Shown piece by piece: positions 45,672 through 54,394 of a stretch of 64,000 nt of DNA. Position 1 is the first letter of the stretch, and every line of letters begins with the position of its first letter. The translations under genes were made by a program, and so were the position numbers. The notes beneath the pieces are model-generated. The model saw only the letters and a program-made list of their open reading frames with translations, had not been told where the DNA came from and searched no databases. Source of the DNA: Nostoc sp. TCL26-01 (lineage in GTDB: Bacteria > Cyanobacteriota > Cyanobacteriia > Cyanobacteriales > Nostocaceae); the NCBI RefSeq assembly GCF_013393945.1, contig NZ_CP040297.1, positions 1 to 64,000 of the forward strand. Reading direction: 5' to 3'.

Positions 45672-46796
45672 GTGTTTTTAGAGAATAGGCTAAATCAGCA
45701 GCCTGGATTATTTGGATTAAAACACTCAAACCGAGATTTTACACAAAAAGAAGCTTGGGGAAAAAATTGTTTTAATTCTTCCTTCCCAGCTTCGCTTTGT
45801 TCTTACCTACATAGTTTAAATCTTGATAATATATACATCAAGCTCAACTCAAATCTTAAAGTTGATCATTCGAGTATTAGTACAGCCAGCTTTTACGGAA
45901 TCAACCCAAACTCCGATAATCTTTTCTATGCTTTTGAAACACAGTTTACACCATATCAACAATATTTAATTGGAAATCTCCCAGGTGTTGACCTAGTTAC
46001 ACAAGCGAGAGATTTAGGTTCTTGCTTACAGCCGATTGAGATTAAATTGACAGCCTTACCAGATAATACAACCTGTGATTTAGCAGAAGATTATTATGGT
46101 TGTGAAATTGTCGTCAGACCAGACACTATAGTTTATTTAGCGTGTAGTATTGTAGAAAATTTCAGACTCAACCCGTCTATTATTGGCAGTGTAATTACTG
46201 AAAAGTTTGCAAACATTACTGACTGGACAGAAGCAATTTCTGTAATACCTTATATTCCAGATATGATTGATTGTATAGATGCGATCGCACTTTCAATTTT
46301 AGATGTTCAAAAGCCTTTTCTCATGCAGCCTATCTGGAAAACAGAAGGAAAATCCCCAAATTTATCTGATAATTGCCTAGATGTTTTCGTTTGGAGTAAC
46401 CTTGCTTTTACTAGATTATTTATAGATTTAGCAAAAATAGAAATTAGTGCATACGGCAGGATAAGAAATATCTCTAGACATACGCGAACAATTATTTGGT
46501 TATTTAAAATGCTATCTGACTTTAGTATTAATGGCTCTTTTAATCATCGCAGAATTATAGATAATCTTTCTTATAATACGAAAAATGACAAGGCATTTGC
46601 GGTCAGTGGTAGAGTTACTCACGTCTATATGAAATCTGCGGCTTTAAAGCAGCCAAGAATTAAAAAACAAGAAATCAAAAGAATCATTTTAGGAGGTGGT
46701 CAAAATTTATTGAGTCCTGAGAGAAGATTTGATGCTATAATAGTCAACTCACCAGATATATTCGATATACAAGTACCGAGTATGCCAGACTATTAG
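45672..46796 (+). CDS. HindVP-family type II restriction endonuclease
   Basis: A 374-residue protein matching the HindVP/HgiDI family of type II endonucleases. The N-terminal GLFGLKHSNRDFTQKEAWGK and CFNSSFPASLCSYLHS segments are characteristic. SYGINPNS-like and GVDLVTQARDLGSCLQPIEI KL region carries a plausible D...ExK nuclease core (PIEIKLTALPD). Family members recognise GRCGYC. Start is GTG, as an ATG just upstream is in another frame and closed. It is A+T-rich and lies 173 bases before a C5-cytosine methyltransferase, so the two form an R-M system. Confidence 0.8.
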   Translation: MFLENRLNQQPGLFGLKHSNRDFTQKEAWGKNCFNSSFPASLCSYLHSLNLDNIYIKLNSNLKVDHSSISTASFYGINPNSDNLFYAFETQFTPYQQYLIGNLPGVDLVTQARDLGSCLQPIEIKLTALPDNTTCDLAEDYYGCEIVVRPDTIVYLACSIVENFRLNPSIIGSVITEKFANITDWTEAISVIPYIPDMIDCIDAIALSILDVQKPFLMQPIWKTEGKSPNLSDNCLDVFVWSNLAFTRLFIDLAKIEISAYGRIRNISRHTRTIIWLFKMLSDFSINGSFNHRRIIDNLSYNTKNDKAFAVSGRVTHVYMKSAALKQPRIKKQEIKRIILGGGQNLLSPERRFDAIIVNSPDIFDIQVPSMPDY

Positions 46797-46969
46797 TTAA
46801 ACAGTGAAAATACGCTTAAACGTAAGTAAAAATCATAAAACTTAAGTCTCTGCAAAAATATGCAAGTTTAAAGTAATCATTTTTTTAATACACTAACTTT
46901 AGTATATTCAGGATTTAATAGTTATATACCTGATTAGTACGTCGCTATTATCAAGCTATCCCCTCAAAG

Positions 46970-47920
46970 ATGAAAACAGTAGATTTATTTGCAGGTTGTG
47001 GAGGTTTATCACTAGGATTTCAAAATGCTGGTTTCGATTTGGTCGCAGCTTTTGATTACTGGCTTCCAGCAATTAAAGTTTATGAGCAAAACTTCCAACA
47101 TCCTATCTTTGAGAAAGACCTTTTACAAGAAGATATATGTACATTAATCTCCAATTTTAATCCAGAAATAATTATTGGTGGGCCTCCATGCCAAGACTTC
47201 TCAAGTGCGGGTAAACGAGATGAAAAACTTGGAAGAGCAGACTTAACTTATGTGTTTGCAAATATTATTTCTCAAATTAAGCCTAAATGGTTTGTTATGG
47301 AAAATGTTGACAGAATTGCTAAAAGTCAGGTTTTACAACCAGTCTTAGAAATATTTCGTCAAAATGAATATGGTTTAACTTGTTCAATTTTAAATGCAAG
47401 CTACTGTGGGGTTCCACAAGCTAGAAAACGGTACTTTATGATTGGTCAGCTTCATGGGGAAGATGATGTTCTGAACCATTATCTCATAAAACATCAATCC
47501 AAGAAAGCTATGAGTATTTTTGACTATCTTGGTAATGATTTAGGTGTTGAATATTTTTATCGTCACCCAAGAAGCTATAAGAGAAGGGGTATTTTCAGTA
47601 TATATGAGCCTAGCCCAACAGTTCGGGGAGTCAATCGTCCTATTCCCAAAACATATAAAAAGCATGAAGGCGATGCTTGTGATGTTAATGAGAACCTGCG
47701 CCCTCTTTCTACAATTGAACGAAGTTATATTCAAACATTTCCAAAAACGTTTAAGTTTAATGGGAATAAATCAAATTTAGAACAGATGATTGGTAATGCT
47801 GTTCCTGTCAAGCTAGCCGAATATGTTGCCCGTTGCATACTTGAATATAGAGAAGATTATTCTAATAACAAATCATTGCAATTACCTAACATTGTTTCTT
47901 CCGTATGCTGTTCAGATTAA
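46970..47920 (+). CDS. DNA (cytosine-5-)-methyltransferase
   Basis: A 316-residue C5-cytosine DNA methyltransferase. Motif I is VDLFAGCGGLSLGFQNAGFD, motif IV is IIGGPPCQDFSSAGKR with the catalytic Cys, motif VI is WFVMENVDRI, and motif VIII is CGVPQARKRYFMIG. The target-recognition region with the RGVNRP stretch lies between about 190 and 240. Motifs IX-X are LSTIERSYIQTFP and QMIGNAVPVKLAEYVARC. It would protect the host from the adjacent HindVP-type nuclease. The pairing predicts GRCGYC methylation. Confidence 0.93.
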   Translation: MKTVDLFAGCGGLSLGFQNAGFDLVAAFDYWLPAIKVYEQNFQHPIFEKDLLQEDICTLISNFNPEIIIGGPPCQDFSSAGKRDEKLGRADLTYVFANIISQIKPKWFVMENVDRIAKSQVLQPVLEIFRQNEYGLTCSILNASYCGVPQARKRYFMIGQLHGEDDVLNHYLIKHQSKKAMSIFDYLGNDLGVEYFYRHPRSYKRRGIFSIYEPSPTVRGVNRPIPKTYKKHEGDACDVNENLRPLSTIERSYIQTFPKTFKFNGNKSNLEQMIGNAVPVKLAEYVARCILEYREDYSNNKSLQLPNIVSSVCCSD

Positions 47921-47922
47921 CT

Positions 47923-48183
47923 CTACTCTTCCACCACTTCTATCAAGTCTTCAATAGGCACTTCAAAAGTACGAGCTATCTTGTAGACTGCACTTAAGTC
48001 AACCGTATTTAACACATCACGTTGAACGTAACTTTTAACTGTATTGTAGTTGACTCCAGAACGGTCAGCTACTTCTTTTAATGTCCAACCTTTCTGTTGA
48101 GCTAGTTCTCGAATTCGCAGCCTGACATGACCCATTTGATGGTTGACAAGGGTGCGTATGCGCCCGATAATATCTGTGTACAC
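47923..48183 (-). CDS. XRE-family HTH regulator
   Basis: An 86-residue (GTG start) or 70-residue (ATG at MGHVRLRI) helix-turn-helix protein. The XRE domain is visible as VRLRIRELAQQKGWTLKEVA and DRSGVNYNTVKSYVQRD, with a C-terminal EVPIEDLIEVVEE. Similar small regulators are common in cyanobacteria. It is convergent with the methyltransferase, with two bases between their stops. It may act as a controller of the R-M system, but it could also be an unrelated regulator. Confidence 0.8.
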   Translation of the reverse strand: MYTDIIGRIRTLVNHQMGHVRLRIRELAQQKGWTLKEVADRSGVNYNTVKSYVQRDVLNTVDLSAVYKIARTFEVPIEDLIEVVEE

Positions 48184-48269
48184 TAAAAGCGATCGCTCGT
48201 CTTGCCTGGAAAACTTGAGAGCGATCGCACCATATAATCACATCTCACAAAAATGAGAAGGATTGCTCT

Positions 48270-48458
48270 ATGATATCAACGTCTCAGCCAAAATCAAATA
48301 TTCATCCTTGGTGTGTTATTCGTCAGTTACCGGATATGCAACGTTTGGTAGTAGCTCGATTTCATCGTCGTCATGATGCAGATGGATATTTACAGGTTCT
48401 GCAAAGATTGCTACCAAAAGCTAATCACCTGATTGTGTTTGACTTGATCCAGAATTAA
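48270..48458 (+). CDS. Small conserved cyanobacterial protein
   Basis: A 62-residue protein (HPWCVIRQLPDMQRLVVARF, RRHDADGYLQVLQRLLPKAN, HLIVFDL). The WxVIR.LP..QR.VVARF.RR.DA..L..LRRL pattern occurs in many small cyanobacterial proteins of unknown function. ATG start and coding-like composition support it. Function unknown. Confidence 0.7.
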   Translation: MISTSQPKSNIHPWCVIRQLPDMQRLVVARFHRRHDADGYLQVLQRLLPKANHLIVFDLIQN

Positions 48459-48540
48459 AACTATGCGAGCGATCGCTTGGAGAACTATTGAGCGATCGCT
48501 AGAATAATGAAAAATCAAGTAGTACAAATTAATAACTGAT

Positions 48541-48717
48541 ATGACTCACACTTTTAGAGCGATCGTCTATTGGGAAGAAGATATCTATGTGGCTGAGTGT
48601 CCAGAAGTGGGAGTAGCAAGCCAAGGTGAAACTATTGAAGAAGCTATTGCTAATCTCAAAGAAGCCACCGAGCTTTATTTAGAAGAGTTTCCCCTTCCGA
48701 AAACTGCAAAATTATAG
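48541..48717 (+). CDS. HicB-like antitoxin-family protein
   Basis: A 58-residue protein, MTHTFRAIVYWEEDIYVAEC then PEVGVASQGETIEEAIANLK and EATELYLEE, matching the HicB RNase-H-like fold. HicB proteins usually neutralise the mRNA-binding toxin HicA. No hicA lies on either side, and there is no C-terminal DNA-binding domain, so this is a solitary short HicB that may have another role. Confidence 0.85.
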   Translation: MTHTFRAIVYWEEDIYVAECPEVGVASQGETIEEAIANLKEATELYLEEFPLPKTAKL

Positions 48718-48929
48718 TTGTGATGCAGTAGATATCAGGCTTTTGGGGTTAAATTTCCTGATTAGGTATTTCTGTTGTATGATTACACCAGATTTTTTAA
48801 GATTTTATGTGGCAACCTAAAATTTTTACTCGTAAAATCGAAGACAAGGTAAAGTTCAGTAGAACAGAAGCCTGAGTTTGGTGATGCCGTTAAAAAAATC
48901 AGGGTAGAAAAGCTATCAATAAATCTCCA

Positions 48930-49823
48930 ATGCTAGATCGAATAAACGATATCGCTTGGCAAGCCCACCAAGGTAGCGTTGCAGCGATTATTCAACTATT
49001 AAATGAGAAACTGACTCAGTCTGGGGTGAGAATCAGGGCAGTTTTTGCGGATGGTGTCTTACAACTGTTGTGTGAGGCGGCTAAAGTAGAACAACTTGAG
49101 CAACCTAGACTCGTCGAGCAAATCGAGCAAATTCTGGAATCGATCGCACCGCGCAACATTCGCAGAGTTAATATCAATAGTCGCATTGTTCGGGAACAGC
49201 AATTGCTGTGGTTGACGGAAATTGATCGCGATCGCGATAATCAATTACTCTGGTCACAAGAAATTACACTTTCTCAGCCCAATGTGATCAAGCAATTAAT
49301 TAACGATTTTCAAGCAGCGCAAGCTGAGGTAGGACAAGCAAATTTACCGGAATTTTTGCCCTTAAATAACAAAAATAAACCCAAGAAATTACCCAAAATC
49401 AGACTACAGTCGGCATTTGGTTTATGCTTACTGCTATCGGTTGGTTGGGTTGTTTATAGCCAATTTGGCGAACAAATTAAAAGTTTAGTGCAGTCAGACA
49501 ACCACAGTTCTCTAGCTACAGCGAATACTAACAAGAAAAAATCGGCAGTACTAAGTAACACAATTAATCATGGTGTTACTGATACATCTGATGATTCATT
49601 CGCTGCTGCTGTGCGCATTGCTAATCAAGCCTCCGCGACTGGTAAAGTAGCAACAACCTCAACTCAATGGTTAGAGCTAGCAGCTATGTGGCAACGAGCA
49701 TCAGATTTAATGAATGCAGTACCACCAGATCATAGTCGTCATCAGGAAGCAAAAATCCGCACTCAACTATACAAGAAATATAGTGAAGCAGCGCAAAAAG
49801 AAGCTGAGAAAAGTAAATTGTGA
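48930..49823 (+). CDS. Hypothetical single-pass membrane protein
   Basis: A 297-residue protein. The N-terminal half (MLDRINDIAWQAHQGSVAAI, then CEAAKVEQLEQPRLVEQIEQ) is soluble and acidic. One membrane helix lies at about 162-180 (FGLCLLLSVGWVVYS). The C-terminal third contains helical segments (SFAAAVRIANQASATGKVAT, WLELAAMWQRASDLMNAV) and would face the periplasm if the N-terminus is cytoplasmic. No family is recognised. It follows a 212-base gap with no obvious promoter motif. Confidence 0.75.
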   Translation: MLDRINDIAWQAHQGSVAAIIQLLNEKLTQSGVRIRAVFADGVLQLLCEAAKVEQLEQPRLVEQIEQILESIAPRNIRRVNINSRIVREQQLLWLTEIDRDRDNQLLWSQEITLSQPNVIKQLINDFQAAQAEVGQANLPEFLPLNNKNKPKKLPKIRLQSAFGLCLLLSVGWVVYSQFGEQIKSLVQSDNHSSLATANTNKKKSAVLSNTINHGVTDTSDDSFAAAVRIANQASATGKVATTSTQWLELAAMWQRASDLMNAVPPDHSRHQEAKIRTQLYKKYSEAAQKEAEKSKL

Positions 49824-50006
49824 TTATATGCTCACTTTATTACTTTTTCCATAAATGCCAATAATCGTTACTGCAAATAAATTGATTAACACACAGTATT
49901 TTTGTGTGTAAAAATTCTATTTTTCCAAAACACCTGAAGATTTAGCTAATATCTAAATGGCATTTGCTAGTGACAAATTGCCATCATTGGCATTTTCAGT
50001 TAAATT

Positions 50007-50624
50007 CTAATATTCTCCTAAAGCAGCCTGAAAAACTTGTTCAGCAGTCAAATTCAGTTCTGGAAAAGTATGTGATTGAATGCGCTCATTTCCCCGAAAT
50101 TGGGTAACTTGATACTCTCCTTCAACTAAAACATAGACTGATATTGTGGGTTGTTTAAAATTACCAATAAATCGCTTACCACCAATAGCTGCATAATCAA
50201 CAATCCAATATTCGGGAATGCTCATCTCTTCGTATTCACCAAATTTCAGAAAATAGTCATCACGCCAATTGGTACTTACAACTTCCACTATTAATGGTAT
50301 TGATTCTGCTTGAGAAACTGTTGATGACTTTTTCCAAGCAGGTTCATTAACCAAGTTAAGAAGATTCAATACTAATACATCAGGGATATAACCTGATTTT
50401 TTATCTACTGCTTTAACTAATGCTTGACTAGGAATTGAATAAGCAAGATTAAACTTACGAATTTCAAAGTTGAGTTCTCTAATCAAAAAAGCTCTGACCA
50501 ACTCATGATCTCCTGTTGGCTGCATTTCGACTATAACTCCTTTATGTAATTCATATCTCCCATTTTCGGGTTTCCAGTCTATAAATTCTTCAAAGCTGAT
50601 TGGTTCGACTAAAGGTTGAAACAT
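50007..50624 (-). CDS. Uma2-family endonuclease-like protein
   Basis: A 205-residue member of the Uma2 (DUF820) family, an expanded PD-(D/E)xK nuclease-like family in cyanobacteria. Visible are the N-terminal SFEEFIDWKPENGRYELHKG, YIPDVLVLN and PLIVEVVSTNWRDDYFLKFG, in which the Asp and the E-V-V acidic centre sit at nuclease positions, and IPEYWIVDY. Start is the ATG of MFQPLVEP. A longer frame upstream reads non-conserved residues. Whether it cuts DNA is untested for most members. Confidence 0.88.
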   Translation of the reverse strand: MFQPLVEPISFEEFIDWKPENGRYELHKGVIVEMQPTGDHELVRAFLIRELNFEIRKFNLAYSIPSQALVKAVDKKSGYIPDVLVLNLLNLVNEPAWKKSSTVSQAESIPLIVEVVSTNWRDDYFLKFGEYEEMSIPEYWIVDYAAIGGKRFIGNFKQPTISVYVLVEGEYQVTQFRGNERIQSHTFPELNLTAEQVFQAALGEY

Positions 50625-50812
50625 GGTACTGTTTCCTTCAATACTTGAATTATACTTGAGAACTGCTGCGACTATTGCTATTACTGGCGTGTTAAGGCTA
50701 TATTTCCTGCATTTCTCACAAAACGGTAGGGGCGGGTTCACAAATATAATAATTAAGCAAATTATAGAGATGTTTAGATAACATCTCTACAATTTTTACA
50801 AACACAATCTAA

Positions 50813-51811
50813 CTAAACACTCATCTCTAGCATCCGTTGCATTGGTCGCAAAGCTGCAAGGCGGATATCTTCTGACATGGTGATTTCCGGAGTACGATTT
50901 TTCATTGCTAAGTAGAGTTTTTCTAGGGTATTTAACCGCATAAATGGACATTCGTTGCAAGCACAGTTATTTATGGATGGTGCAGGAATAAAGTGCTTGT
51001 TGGGAGCTAGTTTTTGCATTTGGTGGATAATCCCTGGCTCTGTAGCAACGATAAATTCTTGGCTAGGACTGGTTTGACAATATTTAAGTAAAGCGGCTGT
51101 AGAGCCGACAAAACTGGCATGGCGGAGGACACTACTTTCACATTCTGGATGAGCGATCGCCTCTGCCTCTGGATGAGCAATTTTTAACTGGACAATCTTT
51201 TTCTCAGAGAAGGTTTCATGCACCAAGCAACTACCTTGCCACAGCACTAAATCCCGTCCTGTCTGTTCCATGACATACCGGCCTAAATTCCGGTCTGGGG
51301 CAAAAATAATCGGTTGTTCTTGGGGGATTTGCTGGACAATTTTCACAGCATTAGAACTGGTGCAGATAATATCGCTCATGGCCTTAATTTCGGCAGAGCA
51401 ATTAATGTATGAAACCACCAAATGATCTGGATGTGCAGCTTTAAAAGCGGCAAATTCGGCTGGTGGACAACTATCTGCTAAAGAGCAACCCGCATTTAAA
51501 TCTGGTAAAAGTACCAACTTATCGGGATTGAGGATTTTAGCAGTCTCCGCCATAAAATGAACGCCAGCAAAGACAATGACATCTGCATTAGTCTTTTCAG
51601 CAGCTCTTGCTAGTTGTAACGAATCGCCAATAAAGTCTGCAATATCTTGTATATCTGGCTCTTGATAATAATGTGCCAAAATAACCGCATTGAGTTCTTG
51701 TTTAAGACTCTCAATAGCCGCAAATAAATCTAGTGGTAGTCCACCTGGTTGAGTTTGTTCCCGTTGGGCAAATGCAGTGGTAAACACAGTTAGGGGTTGC
51801 TTCAGTTGCAA
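50813..51811 (-). CDS. nadA: Quinolinate synthase A
   Basis: NadA condenses iminoaspartate with dihydroxyacetone phosphate to quinolinate in NAD synthesis, using a [4Fe-4S] cluster. The 332-residue protein shows [33 protein letters not shown] and the three family cysteines in [13 protein letters not shown], the GSCLVHE region and [29 protein letters not shown] is also present. Length and ends are normal. Its start is close to the start of the divergent metallophosphoesterase, so they share a short promoter region. Confidence 0.95.
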   Translation of the reverse strand: MQLKQPLTVFTTAFAQREQTQPGGLPLDLFAAIESLKQELNAVILAHYYQEPDIQDIADFIGDSLQLARAAEKTNADVIVFAGVHFMAETAKILNPDKLVLLPDLNAGCSLADSCPPAEFAAFKAAHPDHLVVSYINCSAEIKAMSDIICTSSNAVKIVQQIPQEQPIIFAPDRNLGRYVMEQTGRDLVLWQGSCLVHETFSEKKIVQLKIAHPEAEAIAHPECESSVLRHASFVGSTAALLKYCQTSPSQEFIVATEPGIIHQMQKLAPNKHFIPAPSINNCACNECPFMRLNTLEKLYLAMKNRTPEITMSEDIRLAALRPMQRMLEMSV

Positions 51812-51934
51812 ATTTTGTTGTGTCCATCAATTATAGTAGTTTTTACCAAAAATAGTGGGTGGGTTAATACCCCTAAATTGTGTCCAAATGCGGCTGAGTT
51901 TCATATCCTGGAGATAGACGGCAAGGAAAGTGGC

Positions 51935-52864
51935 ATGACCAGTCAGAAATCTCAATTGATAACTCTCAAAATTGCTGTGGTTGGCGATGTCCACGATCAG
52001 TGGGAAGTAGAAGATGGTATTGCACTCAAGCATCTGGGTGTTGATTTAGTGCTGTTTGTCGGGGATTTTGGCAATGAGTCGGTGGAAGTGGTAAGAGCGA
52101 TCGCTTCTGTTGATATTCCCAAAGCAGCCGTGATGGGCAACCACGATGCCTGGTACACAGCGACAGAATGGGGACGCAAGAAATGTCCTTACGATCGCAC
52201 CAAGGAAGACTGGGTACAAGCACAACTCGATTTATTCGGTGCAGCCCATGTGGGTTACAGCAAGCTGGATTTCCCGGAGTGGAATTTAACTGTGGTGGGG
52301 GGTCGTCCTTTTAGCTGGGGTGGACATGAATGGAGATTTGCTGATATCTGTAAAGACCGTTACGGTGTAGCAAGTCTGGAAGAATCTGCCTTAAGAATCT
52401 TTGCATCAGTGAAAAATGCCGCCTGTGACACGATAATTTTTCTAGGTCATAATGGGCCGAGTGGCTTAGGCGATCGCCCAGAAGACCCCTGTGGCAAAGA
52501 TTGGCATCCTGTCGGCGGCGACTTTGGTGATCCAGATTTAGCCGAGGCAATTTCTCTAACTATCACGGCTGGTAAACAGATTTCCTTGGTGACATTTGGG
52601 CATATGCACCATACCCTGCGGCACACCAAAAAGGAACTGCGAAAACCCATCTTTAGAAGCCCAGAGGGGATCATTTACCTCAATGCTGCCAGTGTACCCA
52701 GAATTATAGAAAGTGAAACCGGAAAGTTGCGGAATTTCTCTCTAGTTTCTCTAGAAGCGGGTGTGGTGACGCAAGCTTCCTTAGTTTGGGTGGGTGAAGA
52801 GTTTCAGGTGGTAAAAGAGGAAATTTTGTATAAGCAATCGGCTTCAACTGTACCATCTGCGTAG
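51935..52864 (+). CDS. Calcineurin-like metallophosphoesterase
   Basis: A 309-residue metallophosphoesterase. Motifs are KIAVVGDVHDQW (D.H), VLFVGDFG (GD), AVMGNHDAW (GNH(D/E)), IIFLGHNGPSGLGD and VTFGHMHHTLRHT (GH.H). All metal-ligand positions appear intact. I choose the ATG of MTSQKSQL. A frame extending 46 codons upstream overlaps nadA and is not conserved-looking. Cyanobacterial members of this length form their own subfamily with unknown substrate. Confidence 0.9.
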   Translation: MTSQKSQLITLKIAVVGDVHDQWEVEDGIALKHLGVDLVLFVGDFGNESVEVVRAIASVDIPKAAVMGNHDAWYTATEWGRKKCPYDRTKEDWVQAQLDLFGAAHVGYSKLDFPEWNLTVVGGRPFSWGGHEWRFADICKDRYGVASLEESALRIFASVKNAACDTIIFLGHNGPSGLGDRPEDPCGKDWHPVGGDFGDPDLAEAISLTITAGKQISLVTFGHMHHTLRHTKKELRKPIFRSPEGIIYLNAASVPRIIESETGKLRNFSLVSLEAGVVTQASLVWVGEEFQVVKEEILYKQSASTVPSA

Positions 52865-52943
52865 ATGATAGGCTATAGTATTATCTGTCAGCTTTGATGC
52901 TAACCGACAAATTAAGGTTAAATACTAGGTTGACAGTTTATCT

Positions 52944-53028
52944 GGAGAGGTGGCAGAGTGGTCGATTGCGTCCGACTTGAAATCGGATGAGGCTAAAACC
53001 TCCGGGAGTTCGAATCTCCCCCTCTCCG
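52944..53028 (+). tRNA. trnS-UGA: tRNA-Ser (UGA)
   Basis: An 85-base class II tRNA. The acceptor arms GGAGAGG and CCTCTCC pair, with G as discriminator. The anticodon stem TCCGA/TCGGA encloses the loop CTTGAAA, anticodon TGA. A long variable arm (GAGG...CCTC) and a T-arm with TTCGAAT follow. The CCA end is not encoded. Confidence 0.97.
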
Positions 53029-53303
53029 TTATTTTAGGTATTCGTACTCTAGATGTACGCTTTGTCGAAAATTCTTTAAATCTCGGCTCAATACTAATAC
53101 TGCTTAATTTTTAACCGAGAAGTGTTGGCGTTAATCTTTTGTCCCGTCTAGAAAACTGTCAAACAGATCAAAATAGAAATTAGTCAGTGAATCTACAGCC
53201 AAGCTAAGTTCTCATCAGCAATGATGAACCTCAAGATATAACTTGTCACACAAATGGGAATAATAACATTAACTTCTTAAAAGCAAGTTCTGAGGTTTTA
53301 CTG

Positions 53304-53966
53304 ATGAGTCAAATGAGTAGAGACGATGTACGGGAACGCCTTGGCAATATCGATCAGATCCGCGATATTATTCTGGGAACACAGCTAAGAGATTACGAAA
53401 ATCGATTTAGCAAGCTGGAGTCAGATATTTCTTTGTTGCAACAACAGACGCGATCGCATATCGATCAACTTAAGTCAAACTTTTCAGCTGAACTAAAGAC
53501 GGGTTTGGAAGTGCTAGAGAAAAAGCTGAAGTCACTCAACATCACAACTCAAGAAGAAACTCTTGACTTACGACAACAAGTTGACCGACTTAATAAAAAG
53601 TTCTCTAACAACTTTCAGTCTCTTGATGAGACTTTAGATAGCCAAACTACCTCAATTCGAGATGAAATTTTTCAAACTAAAGTTCAATTACAAGATGACG
53701 TTACCGCGTTACGGGATATGATTTTAGAAGAAATAGATCGACGCTTCTCGCAGTTGACAGACAATAAGGTTTCTAAAGATGATATGGCTGAAACTTTATT
53801 TGCCTTGGGAATGCGCCTGAAAGAAGCTGAATTTATTCCTAAGCTGCGAGAAGTAGCTGATCAACGCAGCAACGACTACACTGGTGTACCACTTTTAGAA
53901 ACTACAAAGACAAATTTGTCAAAAGTATTAACCCACTCCAACAGTATTGCAGAATTACATTCATAA
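53304..53966 (+). CDS. Coiled-coil protein, first gene of a GTPase/kinase cluster
   Basis: A 220-residue soluble protein with strong heptad character through about residues 20-150 (LQQQTRSHIDQLKSNFSAEL, LDLRQQVDRLNKKFSNNFQS, VTALRDMILEEIDRRFSQLT). A compact C-terminal segment follows (DDMAETLFALGMRLKEAEFI). There is no membrane segment or known motif. It is followed, after a repeat-rich gap, by a TM-OmpA protein, a small GTPase and a hybrid kinase on the same strand. A scaffold role in that group is an inference from position only. Confidence 0.75.
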   Translation: MSQMSRDDVRERLGNIDQIRDIILGTQLRDYENRFSKLESDISLLQQQTRSHIDQLKSNFSAELKTGLEVLEKKLKSLNITTQEETLDLRQQVDRLNKKFSNNFQSLDETLDSQTTSIRDEIFQTKVQLQDDVTALRDMILEEIDRRFSQLTDNKVSKDDMAETLFALGMRLKEAEFIPKLREVADQRSNDYTGVPLLETTKTNLSKVLTHSNSIAELHS

Positions 53967-54394
53967 GCTGATGTGTGTATAGATTAAACGATCTAGCGTT
54001 GGAATTTTCCAGGCTCAAAAGTCTTAGCTAGCTTTTGAATCTGGACTTTTAACAACCATTCTGCGAAATATAGCAGTTCTCATTTAAATGCAATACACTT
54101 TGATCTCTCTTTAAATCTCTCTCCTAAAAGGCGAGAAGCTTTAACAGTGAACAGTTATCAGTGAACAGTTATCAGTCAAGATAATTGGGTTTAAGTTCCC
54201 CACTTTAACAGTGAACAGTTATCAGTCAAGATAACTGATAATTGATTTAAGTCTCCCACTATATCAGCGTTAACTGATAACTGATAACTGATAACTGATT
54301 TAAATCCCCCACCATACGCCGTTAGGACTCTTCACTGATAACTGATAACTGATTTAAATCCTCAACACTCAGTACTTTAGTAAGACTTACTGAT
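53967..54394. repeat. AACTGATAACTGAT tandem repeat region
   Basis: A 428-base gap. From about 54146 to 54362 it is built of TGAACAGTTATCAGT units on the left and ACTGATAACTGATAACTGAT units on the right, with two nearly identical longer units (AGTCAAGATAA, TTTAAGT(T/C)(C/T)CCCAC). The two halves are inverted and could fold into hairpins. No gene is seen. Confidence 0.75.

Noticed and set aside
51797..51934. A longer N-terminus for the metallophosphoesterase
   Set aside because: The extension overlaps the start of nadA and does not resemble a signal peptide or a conserved region.
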